Origin: Rhizorhabdus wittichii RW1 | GTDB lineage: Bacteria; Pseudomonadota; Alphaproteobacteria; Sphingomonadales; Sphingomonadaceae | Direction of reading: 5' to 3' | DNA: 64,000 nucleotides | Assembly: GCA_000016765.1 (NCBI GenBank) | Contig: CP000699.1 | Location: forward strand, 5,211,501-5,275,500 | In this document: one piece after another, positions 9,331 to 18,611 of the stretch | How positions within the stretch are numbered: position 1 is the first letter of the stretch | How the letters are laid out: each line of letters starts with the position of its first letter | Notes under the pieces: model-generated | Seen by the model: only the letters and a program-made list of their open reading frames with translations | Told to the model about the DNA's origin: nothing | Database searches by the model: none | Translations under genes and position numbers: made by a program

Positions 9331-9420
9331 CGTCATTCCGGCGAAAGCCGGAATCTCACTGCCTTCGTGCGACGGACGCGACGAAGGAGAAGGGAGATCC
9401 CAGCTTTCGCTGGGATGACG
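9331..9420. repeat. Paired inverted CGTCAT...ATGACG palindromic element
   Basis: Two hairpins in inverted orientation: CGTCATTCCGGC-GAAA-GCCGGAAT at the left and ATCCCAGC-TTTC-GCTGGGATGACG at the right, with an inner CCTTCGT / ACGAAGG inverted repeat. The two hairpins have different stem sequences but the same CGTCAT/ATGACG outer ends. Lies in the gap between the DUF445 and RND pump genes. Confidence 0.8.
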
Positions 9421-9461
9421 ATCGAACGGAACGATGGTGGAAACCGGACGGCGGCCGCCAC

Positions 9462-12400
9462 TTACTCCGCCGGCTGGGCGGTCGGGCCCGACTTGTGCTC
9501 CTCATTGTTGACGAGCAGCTTGCCGAGCCGCGGGCCGATCCACTTCTCCATGTCGTCGGCCAGGGTGAAGCCCGCCGGCACGATGACGAGGGTGAGCAGC
9601 GTCGACATCGCGATGCCGCCGATCACGCAGACCGCCATCGGCGACCGCCAGCTCGAATCGCCCGACAGGCCGATCGCGATCGGGACCATGCCCGCGATCA
9701 TCGCGACCGAGGTCATCACGATCGGCTGGGCGCGCTTGTGGGCGGCCTCGAGGATCGCGTCGAAGCGGTTGGCGCCGTGGCGCATCTCCTCGATCGCGAA
9801 GTCGACCAGCAGGATCGAGTTCTTGGCGACGATGCCGAACAGCATCAGCAGGCCGATATAGACCGGCATCGAGATCGGCATGCCGACGATGCGGAGCGCC
9901 AGCACGCCGCCGAGCGGCGCGAGCAGCAGCGAGGCCATGTTCACGAAGGGCGGCAGGACGCGCTTGTAGAGCAGCACCAGCACCGCGAACACCAGCAGGA
10001 TGCCGGAGACGACGGCGATCAGGAAGCCGGAGATCAGGTCGCCCTGGAACTCCTGCTCGCCGAACTTCACCTCGCGGACGCCGGCCGGCAGGTTCTTCAT
10101 GATCGGGGTGGCGTAGATATATTTATACGCGTCGCCGCTGACCGCGCCCGGCACCAGGTCGGCGCCGACGACGAGGCGGCGGACCTGGTTGTAGCGGCGG
10201 ATCTTCGACGGGCCGGCGCCGAAATCGATGTCGGCGACGACCTTCAGCGGCACGGTGCCGCCCGAGGTGGTCTGCACCGGCATGTTCTCGATCGAGGAGA
10301 GGTCGCGGCGTGACGCCTCGCTCAGCGACACGCGGATCGGAATCTGGCGGTCGCTCAGCGAGAATTTCGCCATGTTCTGCTCGATGTCGCCCAGCGTCGC
10401 GATGCGGATCGCGTTGCTCAGCGCCGCCGTGGTGACGCCGAGGTCGGCGGCCAGGTCGAGGCGCGGCTTGATGATCAGCTCGGGGCGCTGGATGTCGCCG
10501 TCGATCCGCGGATCGCGGATGATCGCGCTCTTGCGCATCTGCGCGATCAGCGCGTTGGCGCTCTGCTGGAGCTTCACCGGATCGTCGCCGGCCAGCATGA
10601 TCGTCAGGTCGCGGCCGAAGCCGCCCGACTGCGACACGAAGTTCACGCGCGCGTCGGGAATCTTGTTGAGCAGCGGCGCGGTCTCGCGTTCGAACTCGAT
10701 GCTCGAGCGGGTGCGTTCCTTGGCCGGCTTCAGCGTGATGAAGATCGACGCGAAGCGGGTGTCCCCGCCGTCGCCGATGTCGGCGAAGGCGGCGTCGACC
10801 TCGGGCTGCTGGCGCAGCACGGCGATCGTCTCGTCGGCGACCTTCTGCGTGTCCTGCGCGACGCGGGCGCCGGGGGTCAGCTCGATCTTCACCTGGCTGT
10901 AGTCGACGTCGAGCGCCGGCTGGAACTGCTGCGGCGAGGTGATGAACAGCGCGATCGTCACGACGAGGGCGAGGACGCCGATGCCGATCGTCTTCCAGCG
11001 GTTGACCAGCGACCATTTGAGCAGGGCGATATATTTGTCCATCATCGGCCCGCCGCCATGTTCCTTCACGCCCTCGGCCTTCAGGAAATAGGCGGCGATC
11101 ATCGGCGTGATGAGGCGCGCGACGGCAAGGCTCATCAGCACCGCGACCGCGACGGTCAGGCCGAACTGCTCGAAGAACTGGCCGGGGATGCCCGGCATGA
11201 ACGACACCGGCAGGAACACCGCGACGATCGACATGGTCGTCGCCACCACGGCGAGGCCGATCTCGTCGGCGGCATCCATCGACGCCTGGTAGGCGGTCTT
11301 GCCCATCCGCATGTGGCGGACGATGTTCTCGATCTCCACGATCGCGTCGTCGACCAGGATGCCGGCGACGAGGCTGAGCGCGAGCAGGCTGATGGTGTTC
11401 AGCGTGAAGCCCATCAGGTCCATGAACCAGAAGGCCGGGATCGCCGACAGCGGGATCGCCAGCGCCGAGATCATCGTCGCGCGCCAGTCGCGCAGGAAGA
11501 AGAAGACGACGATGACGGCCAGCACCGAGCCCTCGACCATCGCGTGGATCGCCGATTTATACTGCTCCTTGGTGTAGATGACGCTGGTGAACAGCTCCTT
11601 GAAGGTGATCTTGGGATTCTCCTTGCGGAGCTCGTTCAGCACCTTCTGCGCGGCGTCGTAGACCTTGACGTCCGACGCGCCCTTGGCCTTCTGGATGCCG
11701 ATCGACAGCACCTGCCGGCCGTTCATCTTCGAGATCTGGCGCTGCTCGCCATAGGAATCGCGCACCGTCGCGATGTCGGCGAGGCGGACGGTGCGGCCGT
11801 CGCCGACCGAGATCTGCGTCTGGCCCAGCTCATAGGCCGAGGCGGCGTTGCCGAGCACGCGCACCGACTGCTCGGCGCCGGCCAGTTCGGCCCGGCCGCC
11901 GGCGGCGTTGAGGTTGACGTTGCGCAGGATGTTGTTGACCTGGCTCGCCGTCACGCCCTGCGCCTGCATGCGCGCGGGATCGAGGATGACGCGGATCTCG
12001 CGGCTGACGCCGCCGCCGCGGAACACCCCCGCCATGCCGTCGATCGCCTGCAGGCGCTTGATCACCGTGTTGTCGGTGAACCAGCTCAGCTGCTCCAGCG
12101 TCATGTCGACGCCTTCGATCGAATAATAGGCGATCGGCCCGCCCTCGACGTCGAGGCGCTGGACGGTCGGCTCGAGGATGCCCTCGGGCAGTTCGGCGCG
12201 GATCTTGGCGACGGCGTCGCGCACGTCGTTGACGGCGCGATCGACCGGGGTGCCGAGGTGGAACTCGACATTGGTGCCCGACGTGCCCTCGGTGACGTAG
12301 GAGGTGATCGACTTCACATTGCCGATCGACGCCACCGCGGCCTCGACCCGGCGGGTGATCTGGGTCTCCATCTCGGTCGGCGCCGCGCCGGGCTGGACGA

Positions 12401-12548
12401 CCTGGACCTCCGCCGCCGGAAAGCTGATGTCCGGCATCTGGTTGATGTCCATCCGCGCGAAGCTGATCAGCCCGGCGAGGGTGAGGGCGGCGAACAGGAC
12501 GATCGGCGGGATCGGGTTCCTGATCGCCCAGGCGGAGATGTTACGCAT
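9462..12548 (-). CDS. RND efflux transporter permease (HAE1/AcrB-MdtBC type)
   Basis: 1028-residue inner-membrane proton-driven pump subunit. The N-terminus is typical (helix 1 then [26 protein letters not shown] split by the first periplasmic loop). Two repeats each carry a large periplasmic porter region and a bundle of transmembrane helices; the TM4 region has the proton-relay [14 protein letters not shown] with adjacent Asp residues, and the C-terminal half has [18 protein letters not shown]. Length matches the family. It is expressed after the adaptor gene, with 19 bases between them. No outer-membrane channel gene is adjacent, so the complex presumably uses a TolC-like protein encoded elsewhere. 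Substrate cannot be told from sequence. Confidence 0.95.
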   Translation of the reverse strand: MRNISAWAIRNPIPPIVLFAALTLAGLISFARMDINQMPDISFPAAEVQVVQPGAAPTEMETQITRRVEAAVASIGNVKSITSYVTEGTSGTNVEFHLGTPVDRAVNDVRDAVAKIRAELPEGILEPTVQRLDVEGGPIAYYSIEGVDMTLEQLSWFTDNTVIKRLQAIDGMAGVFRGGGVSREIRVILDPARMQAQGVTASQVNNILRNVNLNAAGGRAELAGAEQSVRVLGNAASAYELGQTQISVGDGRTVRLADIATVRDSYGEQRQISKMNGRQVLSIGIQKAKGASDVKVYDAAQKVLNELRKENPKITFKELFTSVIYTKEQYKSAIHAMVEGSVLAVIVVFFFLRDWRATMISALAIPLSAIPAFWFMDLMGFTLNTISLLALSLVAGILVDDAIVEIENIVRHMRMGKTAYQASMDAADEIGLAVVATTMSIVAVFLPVSFMPGIPGQFFEQFGLTVAVAVLMSLAVARLITPMIAAYFLKAEGVKEHGGGPMMDKYIALLKWSLVNRWKTIGIGVLALVVTIALFITSPQQFQPALDVDYSQVKIELTPGARVAQDTQKVADETIAVLRQQPEVDAAFADIGDGGDTRFASIFITLKPAKERTRSSIEFERETAPLLNKIPDARVNFVSQSGGFGRDLTIMLAGDDPVKLQQSANALIAQMRKSAIIRDPRIDGDIQRPELIIKPRLDLAADLGVTTAALSNAIRIATLGDIEQNMAKFSLSDRQIPIRVSLSEASRRDLSSIENMPVQTTSGGTVPLKVVADIDFGAGPSKIRRYNQVRRLVVGADLVPGAVSGDAYKYIYATPIMKNLPAGVREVKFGEQEFQGDLISGFLIAVVSGILLVFAVLVLLYKRVLPPFVNMASLLLAPLGGVLALRIVGMPISMPVYIGLLMLFGIVAKNSILLVDFAIEEMRHGANRFDAILEAAHKRAQPIVMTSVAMIAGMVPIAIGLSGDSSWRSPMAVCVIGGIAMSTLLTLVIVPAGFTLADDMEKWIGPRLGKLLVNNEEHKSGPTAQPAE

Positions 12549-12567
12549 GCCGGAGGGCTCCGATCGA

Positions 12568-13749
12568 TCAGTGCGCGAGGGCGTCGGGCTTGGCGAGCTG
12601 CGGCGTCACCTTGTCACCGGGGTTCAGGAAGGCGCCGGCCGACAGCACCACCTTCTCGTCGCCGCGCAGGCCGGAGAGGATGACGATGCCCGCGTCGGAG
12701 AAGTCGCCGACCTTCACGTCGTGGCGGACCACCTTGCCGTCCTTGCCGACGCTGTAGACGAACGACCCCTTGTCGTCGCTCAGCACCGCGGATTCGGGCA
12801 GGCGCGGCGCGGTGACGCGGCCGCTGCTGATCGTCGCGGTGGCGAAGCCGCCGGGCCGCAGCGCCGGATCATAGGCGAGCTGGATGCGGGCGACGCCCTG
12901 GCGGGTCTGCGGGTCGATCACCGGCGAAAGCTGCCAGATCGTGCCGGTGAAGGTCTTGCGGGTGCCGATCGGCGTCACCTGCGCGGTGTCGCCGACCTTG
13001 AGGCGGGCGAGGTCGCGCTCGACGAGCTGGGCGCGGATCTCCATCTCGCCGCCCTTGGCGACGCGGAACAGCGCGCCGTTGCTGGCATTGACGACCTGGC
13101 CGGGCTCGACCGCGCGGGTCAGCACCAGGCCGGCGGCGGGCGAGCGGATGTCGAGGCGGCCGATCTGGGCGCGCTGCTCGCCGAGCTGGGCCTGCGCGAC
13201 CGCGACCCGCGCGACGGCGGCGTCGCGCGTCGCGGTGCGGCGGTCGATGTCGGCCTTGGAGATGAAGCCGCGCGCGACCAGCGCCTTGGCGCGGTCGAGT
13301 TCGGCCTGGGCAAGCTCGGCGTCGGCGCGGGCGACCCGGACCGAGGCGGAGAGCGAATTGGCCTGCTGCGCCTGGACCGAGCGCTCGATCACCGCCAGCG
13401 TCTGGCCGGCGGCGACCCAGGTGCCGGGTTCGACCAGGACCGCCTGCACCATGCCGCCCTCGCCGGCGATGCCGACCGGCATCTCGCGCTTGGCGAACAG
13501 CGTGCCGGTCGACGAGATCGTCGCGGCGACGTCGGTCAGGCCGGGCACGATCACGGTGACGCCGGGGGCGGGCGGGGCGGGCGGGGCGGCCTTGTTGCCG
13601 CCGAAGATCATCACCCCCGCGACCACGGCCACGACCACGGCGGCGATCACCCCGCCGATGATGATCCGGCGGCGGCGGCGCGCCTGGCCGTCGTCATAGT
13701 CATAGGCCGCATAGTCGGTCTGGATGCCGGATTCGACGTTCATCCCCAT
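12568..13749 (-). CDS. RND efflux periplasmic adaptor (HlyD/MFP family)
   Basis: 393 residues. A short cytoplasmic N-terminus rich in Asp/Tyr and Arg, one transmembrane helix (about 30-50, IIIGGVIAAVVVAVVAGVMIF), a proline/alanine linker, then the lipoyl/barrel-sandwich halves (AVLVEPGTWVAAGQTLAVIE and DIRSPAAGLVLTRAVEPGQVV) separated by a coiled-coil hairpin (about 130-200, rich in Ala/Arg/Glu), and beta-barrel and membrane-proximal domains ending GDEKVVLSAGAFLNPGDKV. It bridges the pump encoded directly downstream and an outer-membrane channel. First gene of the two-gene operon; start could also be the Met two codons in. Confidence 0.93.
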   Translation of the reverse strand: MGMNVESGIQTDYAAYDYDDGQARRRRRIIIGGVIAAVVVAVVAGVMIFGGNKAAPPAPPAPGVTVIVPGLTDVAATISSTGTLFAKREMPVGIAGEGGMVQAVLVEPGTWVAAGQTLAVIERSVQAQQANSLSASVRVARADAELAQAELDRAKALVARGFISKADIDRRTATRDAAVARVAVAQAQLGEQRAQIGRLDIRSPAAGLVLTRAVEPGQVVNASNGALFRVAKGGEMEIRAQLVERDLARLKVGDTAQVTPIGTRKTFTGTIWQLSPVIDPQTRQGVARIQLAYDPALRPGGFATATISSGRVTAPRLPESAVLSDDKGSFVYSVGKDGKVVRHDVKVGDFSDAGIVILSGLRGDEKVVLSAGAFLNPGDKVTPQLAKPDALAH

Positions 13750-13966
13750 AGCTTTCCATTGTCGGCCCGGCGCGGGGGCCTGCTGTCTGTTGGAGCTGTA
13801 TTATCTCAATACGTCACCTCGCTCAAGAGGAGCGATGCCGGCGCGCGATCCCGATGGCGACCGGGATCATTTCGTGGCCGTAAGGCGTTCATGCCCCATG
13901 CAGCGAGGATCGTTATGGCGCATCTAGCAGCCGCGATCCTCGCGGCCAAGCAGGAGCGCAACCGAA

Positions 13967-14701
13967 ATGGGACATGAATTGCTGAAGATCGGTCTGGCCA
14001 TGCCGGTCGCCCTGGCGCTGATGGCGCCGGCTTCGGCGCAGCAGGCGACGGCCGGTCCGCAGCCGATCGGCGGCACGCGGCTCGACATCGTCGCCAGCGG
14101 CGAGGTGAGCGCGGTGCCCGACATCGCGACGATCGGGGCGGGCGTCGTCACCCAGCAGCCGACCGCCGCGGCGGCGATGAGCGAGAATGCCAGCCGCACC
14201 GCGGCGACCGTCGCCGCGATCCGCAAGGCCGGCGTCGCAGACCGCGACATCCAGACGACCGCGATCTCGCTGAGCCCGCAATATCGCTATGCCGACAACC
14301 AGCCGCCGGTGATCACCGGCTACCAGGCGTCGAGCCGGGTGAGCGTGCGCTTCCGCGACGTCAAGAAGGCGGGCCCGATCCTCGATTCGCTGGTCGCGGC
14401 GGGCGCCAACCAGATCGACGGCCCGACCCTGTCGATCGACAAGCCCGAGCCGCTGCTCGACCAGGCGCGCCAGAAGGCGGTCGCCGAGGCGCGGGCGCGC
14501 GCCGACCTCTATGCGCGCGCCGCCGGCCTGTCGGTGAAGCGGATCGTCGCGATCAGCGAGGGCAGCTTCGAACCGCCGATGATGCCGCGTCCGGCGCCGA
14601 TGATGATGATGGCGCGCGGCAAGGAAGCCGCCGACACCTCGATCGAGGCGGGCGAGCAGAAATTGTCGATCAGCCTGTCGGTGACGTTCGAGCTGAACTG
14701 A
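13967..14701 (+). CDS. SIMPL domain (DUF541) periplasmic protein
   Basis: 244 residues with an N-terminal signal peptide (about 1-25, ending PASAQQ) and a SIMPL/DUF541 domain: LDIVASGEVSAVPDIATIGAGV at the start, then DIQTTAISLSPQYRYADN and YQASSRVSVRFRDV, and a C-terminal KLSISLSVTFELN strand. Relatives such as BP26/YggE are periplasmic oligomers linked to oxidative stress, but no reaction is known. A methionine/proline stretch (MMPRPAPMMMMARG, about 205-218) interrupts the domain. It is divergent from the efflux adaptor gene, with a 217-base gap. Confidence 0.9.
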   Translation: MGHELLKIGLAMPVALALMAPASAQQATAGPQPIGGTRLDIVASGEVSAVPDIATIGAGVVTQQPTAAAAMSENASRTAATVAAIRKAGVADRDIQTTAISLSPQYRYADNQPPVITGYQASSRVSVRFRDVKKAGPILDSLVAAGANQIDGPTLSIDKPEPLLDQARQKAVAEARARADLYARAAGLSVKRIVAISEGSFEPPMMPRPAPMMMMARGKEAADTSIEAGEQKLSISLSVTFELN

Positions 14702-14721
14702 CGGCGGGGCTTTTATCCGAC

Positions 14722-14827
14722 CCGCTCATCCTGAGGAGGGACTGAGCCTTGGCGAAGGCCCGTCTCGAAGGACCACTCCTTCGAGACGCCATTTCGCCTT
14801 CGCTCAATGGCTCCTCAGGATGAGCGG
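14722..14827. repeat. Nested inverted repeat with CCGCTCATCCTGAGGAG ends
   Basis: Outer arms CCGCTCATCCTGAGGAG (14722-14738) and CTCCTCAGGATGAGCGG (14811-14827) are perfect 17-bp inverted repeats. Inside is a second perfect 12-bp hairpin, CGTCTCGAAGGA / TCCTTCGAGACG (14761-14788). Architecture is like the CGTCAT pairs but the sequence family is different. Lies immediately downstream of the SIMPL gene. Confidence 0.8.
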
Positions 14828-14891
14828 TGGTAGCTGCGTCAAAGAAACGCTCGATGTTCTAGACCTTGATCGTTTCAGGCTGAATCAGCCT

Positions 14892-15071
14892 CTAGCGCGG
14901 GGGGCCGGCCTTCCAGCCGGTCCGGGGCGGCGCCTTCGTCGACCGGAAGCCCCTGTGCCTGGGCATGGCGGGCGGTTTCGGCCGGCGCCGGATCAGGTCC
15001 TTCATGACCACGGCCAGCAGGAAGGCCACGAAAAGGCCCGCGAGCAGCATCCTGATGTGCGAACTGTCCAT
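14892..15071 (-). CDS. Small basic membrane protein, unknown function
   Basis: 59 residues: MDSSHIRM then one hydrophobic helix (about 7-23, LLAGLFVAFLLAVVM), followed by a strongly basic proline-rich tail (KDLIRRRPKPPAMP, ending KAGPPR). Start chosen because a GGGAG lies about 10 bases upstream; a Met ten codons earlier is also open. Single-pass topology with a positively charged cytoplasmic tail is predicted. I recognise no family. Confidence 0.5.
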   Translation of the reverse strand: MDSSHIRMLLAGLFVAFLLAVVMKDLIRRRPKPPAMPRHRGFRSTKAPPRTGWKAGPPR

Positions 15072-15194
15072 GGCGCCCGTCTCCCACAACGGCCTGACCA
15101 TAGCTGCGCCGACCCAATCGCCGCGCGGCGGTCCGACGCGGCGATCATAGACCTTTTCGGTCCGCAGGCATAGGGCGGGCCGGTTCGCCGGGCG

Positions 15195-15956
15195 TCAGCC
15201 GCCGTCCTGGCCGTCCCGCGCGAAGGGGCGCAGCCGGATGCGGGTGCGGTGGTCGTCGCTCGCGATCCCCGATCCTTCCAGATTATGGCCGCGATAATAA
15301 TGCTTCTGCCATTTCTGGGCGGCGGCCTCGGTCTCGGGCGTGTGCAGCGTCGCCAGGAAATTGGCGCGGCTCGCGGTCCAGGCCTCGAACTCGGCCTGGA
15401 GCTCGGGATTGCTTTCGATCGGCCGGAATTCGGGCTCGATCCGCTCGAGTTCGCCGCGCCGGGTCGGGAAGACGTGGCAGAAGGGCTCGCCCGCCTCGAA
15501 GCGGATCACCGTGTTGGGGCGGGTGAACTGCCAGTTCATCGTGAAGGTGAAGGGCGTCCAGTCGGTCTCGACGACGCCGGTCAGCGGGGCGATCGCATCC
15601 TTGGGCCGGTTGATCGGGCCCTGGATCATCAGGTCGTAGCCCGGCTCGGTCCGGAACACGGCCGAGACGTGGAAGGTCATGATGCCATAGCCGAAATGGC
15701 TGATCGCCGGCTTCTGCCCCTCCTGGTCGGGGGTGATCGTGATCGCGTCGATCGCGAGCTCGCCGTTCCACCAGGCCGAGAAGCCCGAGGTGCAGAGGAT
15801 TTCCCAGCCATGCGCATTGGCGATGGCCAGCGGCAGGCAGCGATAGGCGTAGCGCTGGTCGGTCGCGTCCATCCAGTCGCGTTCGTGCGGCGCGGGCCTG
15901 ATGTCGAGCGGCTGGCGGGGCAGCCCATAGGCGATCAGCTTGGCACGGTCGGACAT
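15195..15956 (-). CDS. DUF6065 family protein
   Basis: 253 residues, soluble, no signal peptide. Features include an aromatic-rich core (GFSAWWNGELAIDAITI, HFGYGIMTFHVSAVFRTEPGYDLMIQGPINRPKD) and FTMNWQFTRPNTVIRFEAGEPFCHVFP. This pattern matches the DUF6065 proteins found in proteobacteria, which have no assigned reaction and sometimes occur near 2-oxoglutarate/hydroxylase-type genes. Single gene, with no operon partner here. Confidence 0.75.
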   Translation of the reverse strand: MSDRAKLIAYGLPRQPLDIRPAPHERDWMDATDQRYAYRCLPLAIANAHGWEILCTSGFSAWWNGELAIDAITITPDQEGQKPAISHFGYGIMTFHVSAVFRTEPGYDLMIQGPINRPKDAIAPLTGVVETDWTPFTFTMNWQFTRPNTVIRFEAGEPFCHVFPTRRGELERIEPEFRPIESNPELQAEFEAWTASRANFLATLHTPETEAAAQKWQKHYYRGHNLEGSGIASDDHRTRIRLRPFARDGQDGG

Positions 15957-16012
15957 GGACTGTTCGGAACCCCCGGAACGATGACGCCCGAATGTCTAGG
16001 GCGGGGACCGCG

Positions 16013-16048
16013 CCAAGAAAAGAGCCGCCGGATCATCTCCGGCGGCTC
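16013..16048 (-). terminator. Rho-independent terminator after the GlsB-like gene
   Basis: On the minus strand, an 11-bp stem (GAGCCGCCGGA / TCCGGCGGCTC, 16022-16048) with a five-base loop is followed by CTTTTCTTGG. It sits 30 bases past the stop of the GlsB-like gene. Confidence 0.75.
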
Positions 16049-16077
16049 CAAGGCGTCGTTGCCCGGATCGGGTGCGG

Positions 16078-16326
16078 TCAGCGCACGGTGCCGCGCCGGA
16101 CCAGGTTGACGATCGCGAGCAGGACCACCGCGCCCACGAAGGCGCTGATCCAGCCGTAGATGCCGCCGCCGCCCAGCGTCGGGCCGAACAGCACGCCACC
16201 GATGAACGAGCCGATGATGCCGACGACGATGTTGAGGATGATGCCCTGCTGCGCGTCGGTGCGCATCAGGATACTCGCCAGCCAGCCGATGATGCCGCCG
16301 ACGATAAGGAAAATGATCAGGTTCAT
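16078..16326 (-). CDS. GlsB/YeaQ/YmgE family stress-response membrane protein
   Basis: 82 residues, almost wholly hydrophobic, with three predicted helices and the glycine-rich repeats typical of transglycosylase-associated/GlsB proteins (VGGIIGWLASILM, NIVVGIIGSFIGGVLFG, GWISAFVGAVVLLAIVNLV). Family members are small inner-membrane proteins induced by stress; molecular role unknown. A clear terminator follows. Confidence 0.92.
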   Translation of the reverse strand: MNLIIFLIVGGIIGWLASILMRTDAQQGIILNIVVGIIGSFIGGVLFGPTLGGGGIYGWISAFVGAVVLLAIVNLVRRGTVR

Positions 16327-16448
16327 CGCGTCCTCCTGTCCACTGTCGGTTATGACCTGAGTCTAGCCGCTATGGAGACTACGTTCGAGTCCTGTACAGG
16401 TTCCTTTCTTGCCCGTTCCGAATGGCGGATTTCGTCGCATCGCGCGCA

Positions 16449-16477
16449 AGAAAAAGGCCCGCTCCGGAAGGAGCGGG
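16449..16477 (-). terminator. Rho-independent terminator of sciP
   Basis: On the minus strand, a perfect 10-bp GC stem GGCCCGCTCC / GGAGCGGGCC with a four-base loop (16454-16477) is followed by TTTTT (16453-16449). It lies 37 bases beyond the sciP stop codon. Confidence 0.88.
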
Positions 16478-16513
16478 CCGGCCGGCCGCGGTAAGGACGC
16501 GGGCGGTTAACGG

Positions 16514-16813
16514 TCAGTATTTCTGCTGGCGCTCGTAGAGCGACTTGTAGTGCTGGATGCGGGTGACGCGCAGGCCGGGCATGCCCGACCGCTCGACCGC
16601 GCGCTGCCAGCCGGCGAATTCCTCGATGCTGAGATCGTAGCGCTCGCAGACCTCGTCCACGGTCAGCAGGCCGCCGCTGACCGCCGCCACCACCTCCGCC
16701 TTGCGGCGGACCACCCAGCGGGTCGTGCCCTTGGGCGGAAGGCTGTCGAGCGTGAGCGGCTCGCCGAGGGGGCCGATGACCTGATGCGGGCGGATCTTCT
16801 GATTCTCAAGCAT
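16514..16813 (-). CDS. sciP: SciP-type CtrA inhibitor (DUF1153)
   Basis: 99 residues. The sequence [37 protein letters not shown], split here as the family signature regions, and [34 protein letters not shown] are the helix-turn-helix core of DUF1153. In Caulobacter, SciP binds CtrA and blocks its transcriptional activation after DNA replication begins; the same cell-cycle role is inferred here. Small cytosolic protein, full length for the family. Monocistronic, followed by a strong terminator. Confidence 0.88.
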   Translation of the reverse strand: MLENQKIRPHQVIGPLGEPLTLDSLPPKGTTRWVVRRKAEVVAAVSGGLLTVDEVCERYDLSIEEFAGWQRAVERSGMPGLRVTRIQHYKSLYERQQKY

Positions 16814-16925
16814 GCGATACCTCGAACATGGCCGGACGACCGGACTGCGTTTCCGAAGGCCTGGCTATCCGCCCGGCCTTCAAGGAAACTTTGCGGTGAA
16901 CGGTAAACCGGCGGGTCACCATCTT

Positions 16926-17207
16926 TTACGACCGGGGATTGAACAGCGCGGCGGCGGCGGCGTGGAAGCTGCCATGCGCGTTGCCGCCCGCCGGCGTCGG
17001 CTGGCTCGGCCCCGAGAGCAGGACGGCGACGGCGGGCTGGCTGGCGTGATCGGGATGCTCGCCGGTCCAGTCGCCGTCGCGCGCGAGCCGCGCGGTCGGC
17101 GTCTCCGCCTGGTGGCGGGCGAGCAGGGTGCACAGCGTGGCGAAGTCGAGCGGCGCCTCGGTCGGCTCGGCGCCGTCGACCCGGAACTTGTTGATGTCGA
17201 TTTTCAT
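16926..17207 (-). CDS. Hypothetical small protein
   Basis: 93 residues: [20 protein letters not shown], then a helical stretch ([24 protein letters not shown]) and an alanine/proline/glycine-rich tail ending ALFNPRS. No signal peptide, transmembrane segment or recognisable domain. The frame is bounded by sciP on one side and the divergent mnmA on the other, and the start is preceded by a GGGG run. It may be a real lineage-specific gene or a chance frame in GC-rich DNA. Confidence 0.4.
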   Translation of the reverse strand: MKIDINKFRVDGAEPTEAPLDFATLCTLLARHQAETPTARLARDGDWTGEHPDHASQPAVAVLLSGPSQPTPAGGNAHGSFHAAAAALFNPRS

Positions 17208-17321
17208 CGCGTGCCCCGCTGTTGTCCCGTGTCAGCACAAGAAACGGCTTCGCGGGGCAAATCTTTAGGGGAAAATCGCATAATTTTGCGGGCGTTGGCC
17301 CGACCTGCTATGGGCGCCCCG

Positions 17322-18446
17322 ATGAACCCGGAATTCCAGCTCGAAGGCCGCGCGCCCGGCTCGCTCGCCGGCGCCCGCATCGTCGTCGCCATGTCGGGCG
17401 GCGTCGACAGTTCGGTGGTCGCCGCGCTCGCCGCCGCGAGCGGCGCCGAGACGATCGGCGTGACCCTCCAGCTCTACGATCACGGCGCCGCCGTCGGCCG
17501 CACCGGAAGCTGCTGCGCGGGGCAGGACATCCGCGACGCGCGGGCCGTCGCGGACAGGCTCGGCATCGCCCATTATGTGTTTGATTATGAAAGCCGTTTC
17601 CGGGATTCGGTGATCGCCGACTTCGCCGACGAATATGCCGCCGGGCGGACCCCGATCCCCTGCGTCCGCTGCAACCAGGGGGTGAAGTTCACCGACCTGT
17701 TCGGCATCGCCCGCGACCTCGGCGCGGATTGCCTGGCGACCGGCCATTATGTACGCCGCGTGGTGGGGGCGGGCGGCCGCGCCGAGCTGCACCGCGCCGC
17801 CGATCCGGCGCGGGACCAGAGCTACTTCCTGTTCGCCACCACGCGCGACCAGCTCGACTATCTGCGCTTCCCGCTCGGCGCGATGCCCAAGCCGCGCGTC
17901 CGCGAGATCGCGGCCGAGCTCGGGCTGGGGGTCGCGGCCAAGCCCGACAGCCAGGATATCTGCTTCGTCCCCGACGGCGATTATGCCAGCATCGTCAAGC
18001 GCTTGCGCCCCGAAGCGGCGGAGGAGGGCGAGATCGTCGGCCTCGACGGCCGGGTGCTCGGCCGGCATCGCGGGCTGATCCATTTCACCGTCGGCCAGCG
18101 CCGCGGGATCGAGATCGGCGGCAGCCCAGAGCCGCTCTACGTCGTCCGGCTGGAGCCGGAGACGAAGCGTCTCGTCGTCGGCCCGCGCCGCGCGCTCGCC
18201 GTGTCGGCGGCGATGCTCGACGACGTCAACTGGATCGGCGAGGGCTATGAGGGGCCGCTGACCGCCAAGGTCCGCTCGCTCGCCAAGCCGGTCCCGGCCC
18301 GGTTCGAGGACGGCGCCGTCCGCTTCGACCAGCCCGAATATGGCGTCGCCCCCGGACAGGCGGCGGTGCTCTACGCGGGCGACCGCGTGCTCGGCGGCGG
18401 CTGGATCCGCGCGACCGTCCCGGCCGAGCTTGCCGTAGCGGCCTGA
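17322..18446 (+). CDS. mnmA: tRNA-specific 2-thiouridylase MnmA
   Basis: 374 residues. Catalyses 2-thiolation of the wobble uridine of tRNA-Lys, -Glu and -Gln using ATP and a persulfide sulfur relay. It has the PP-loop ATPase motif [14 protein letters not shown] (about 25-40), the catalytic cysteines in [11 protein letters not shown] and [13 protein letters not shown], and a C-terminal beta-barrel with [14 protein letters not shown]. The first ATG at 17310 gives a protein four residues longer; 17322 is chosen because family members usually begin near this Met. The extended open frame further upstream has no coding support. Divergent from the small hypothetical gene. Confidence 0.96.
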   Translation: MNPEFQLEGRAPGSLAGARIVVAMSGGVDSSVVAALAAASGAETIGVTLQLYDHGAAVGRTGSCCAGQDIRDARAVADRLGIAHYVFDYESRFRDSVIADFADEYAAGRTPIPCVRCNQGVKFTDLFGIARDLGADCLATGHYVRRVVGAGGRAELHRAADPARDQSYFLFATTRDQLDYLRFPLGAMPKPRVREIAAELGLGVAAKPDSQDICFVPDGDYASIVKRLRPEAAEEGEIVGLDGRVLGRHRGLIHFTVGQRRGIEIGGSPEPLYVVRLEPETKRLVVGPRRALAVSAAMLDDVNWIGEGYEGPLTAKVRSLAKPVPARFEDGAVRFDQPEYGVAPGQAAVLYAGDRVLGGGWIRATVPAELAVAA

Positions 18447-18464
18447 TCTAGCCGCTTCCTTCCT

Positions 18465-18594
18465 CGTCATGCTGAACTTGTTTCAGCATCCACCGAGAGG
18501 CTGACGCGGAATTCGGGCTTTTTCGGAACCTGTGCTCATGCCGCATGGCCAGCCTGAGTGGCTGGGTGGATGCTGAAACGAGTTCAGCATGACG
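18465..18594. repeat. Paired inverted CGTCATGCTGAAC palindromic element
   Basis: Arms CGTCATGCTGAAC (18465-18477) and GTTCAGCATGACG (18582-18594) are perfect inverted repeats. Each is itself part of a hairpin (GCTGAAC..GTTTCAGC-type), and GGTGGATG / CATCCACC extends the similarity. It lies between the convergent mnmA and phzF-family genes. Confidence 0.8.
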
Positions 18595-18611
18595 GATGGG
18601 GGCATGGCGCC

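Noticed and set aside
9331-9420. Possible CRISPR or tandem array
   Set aside because: Repeats are single inverted pairs with no regular spacers and no cas genes are present in the window.
14820-15173. Plus-strand frame of 117 codons over the small membrane protein
   Set aside because: Starts inside the palindromic element, low-complexity, and the opposite-strand 59-residue frame has a better start and a membrane helix.
16812-17322. N-terminal extension of mnmA back to 16812
   Set aside because: It would add over 160 residues with no family similarity and overlap the opposite-strand small gene.
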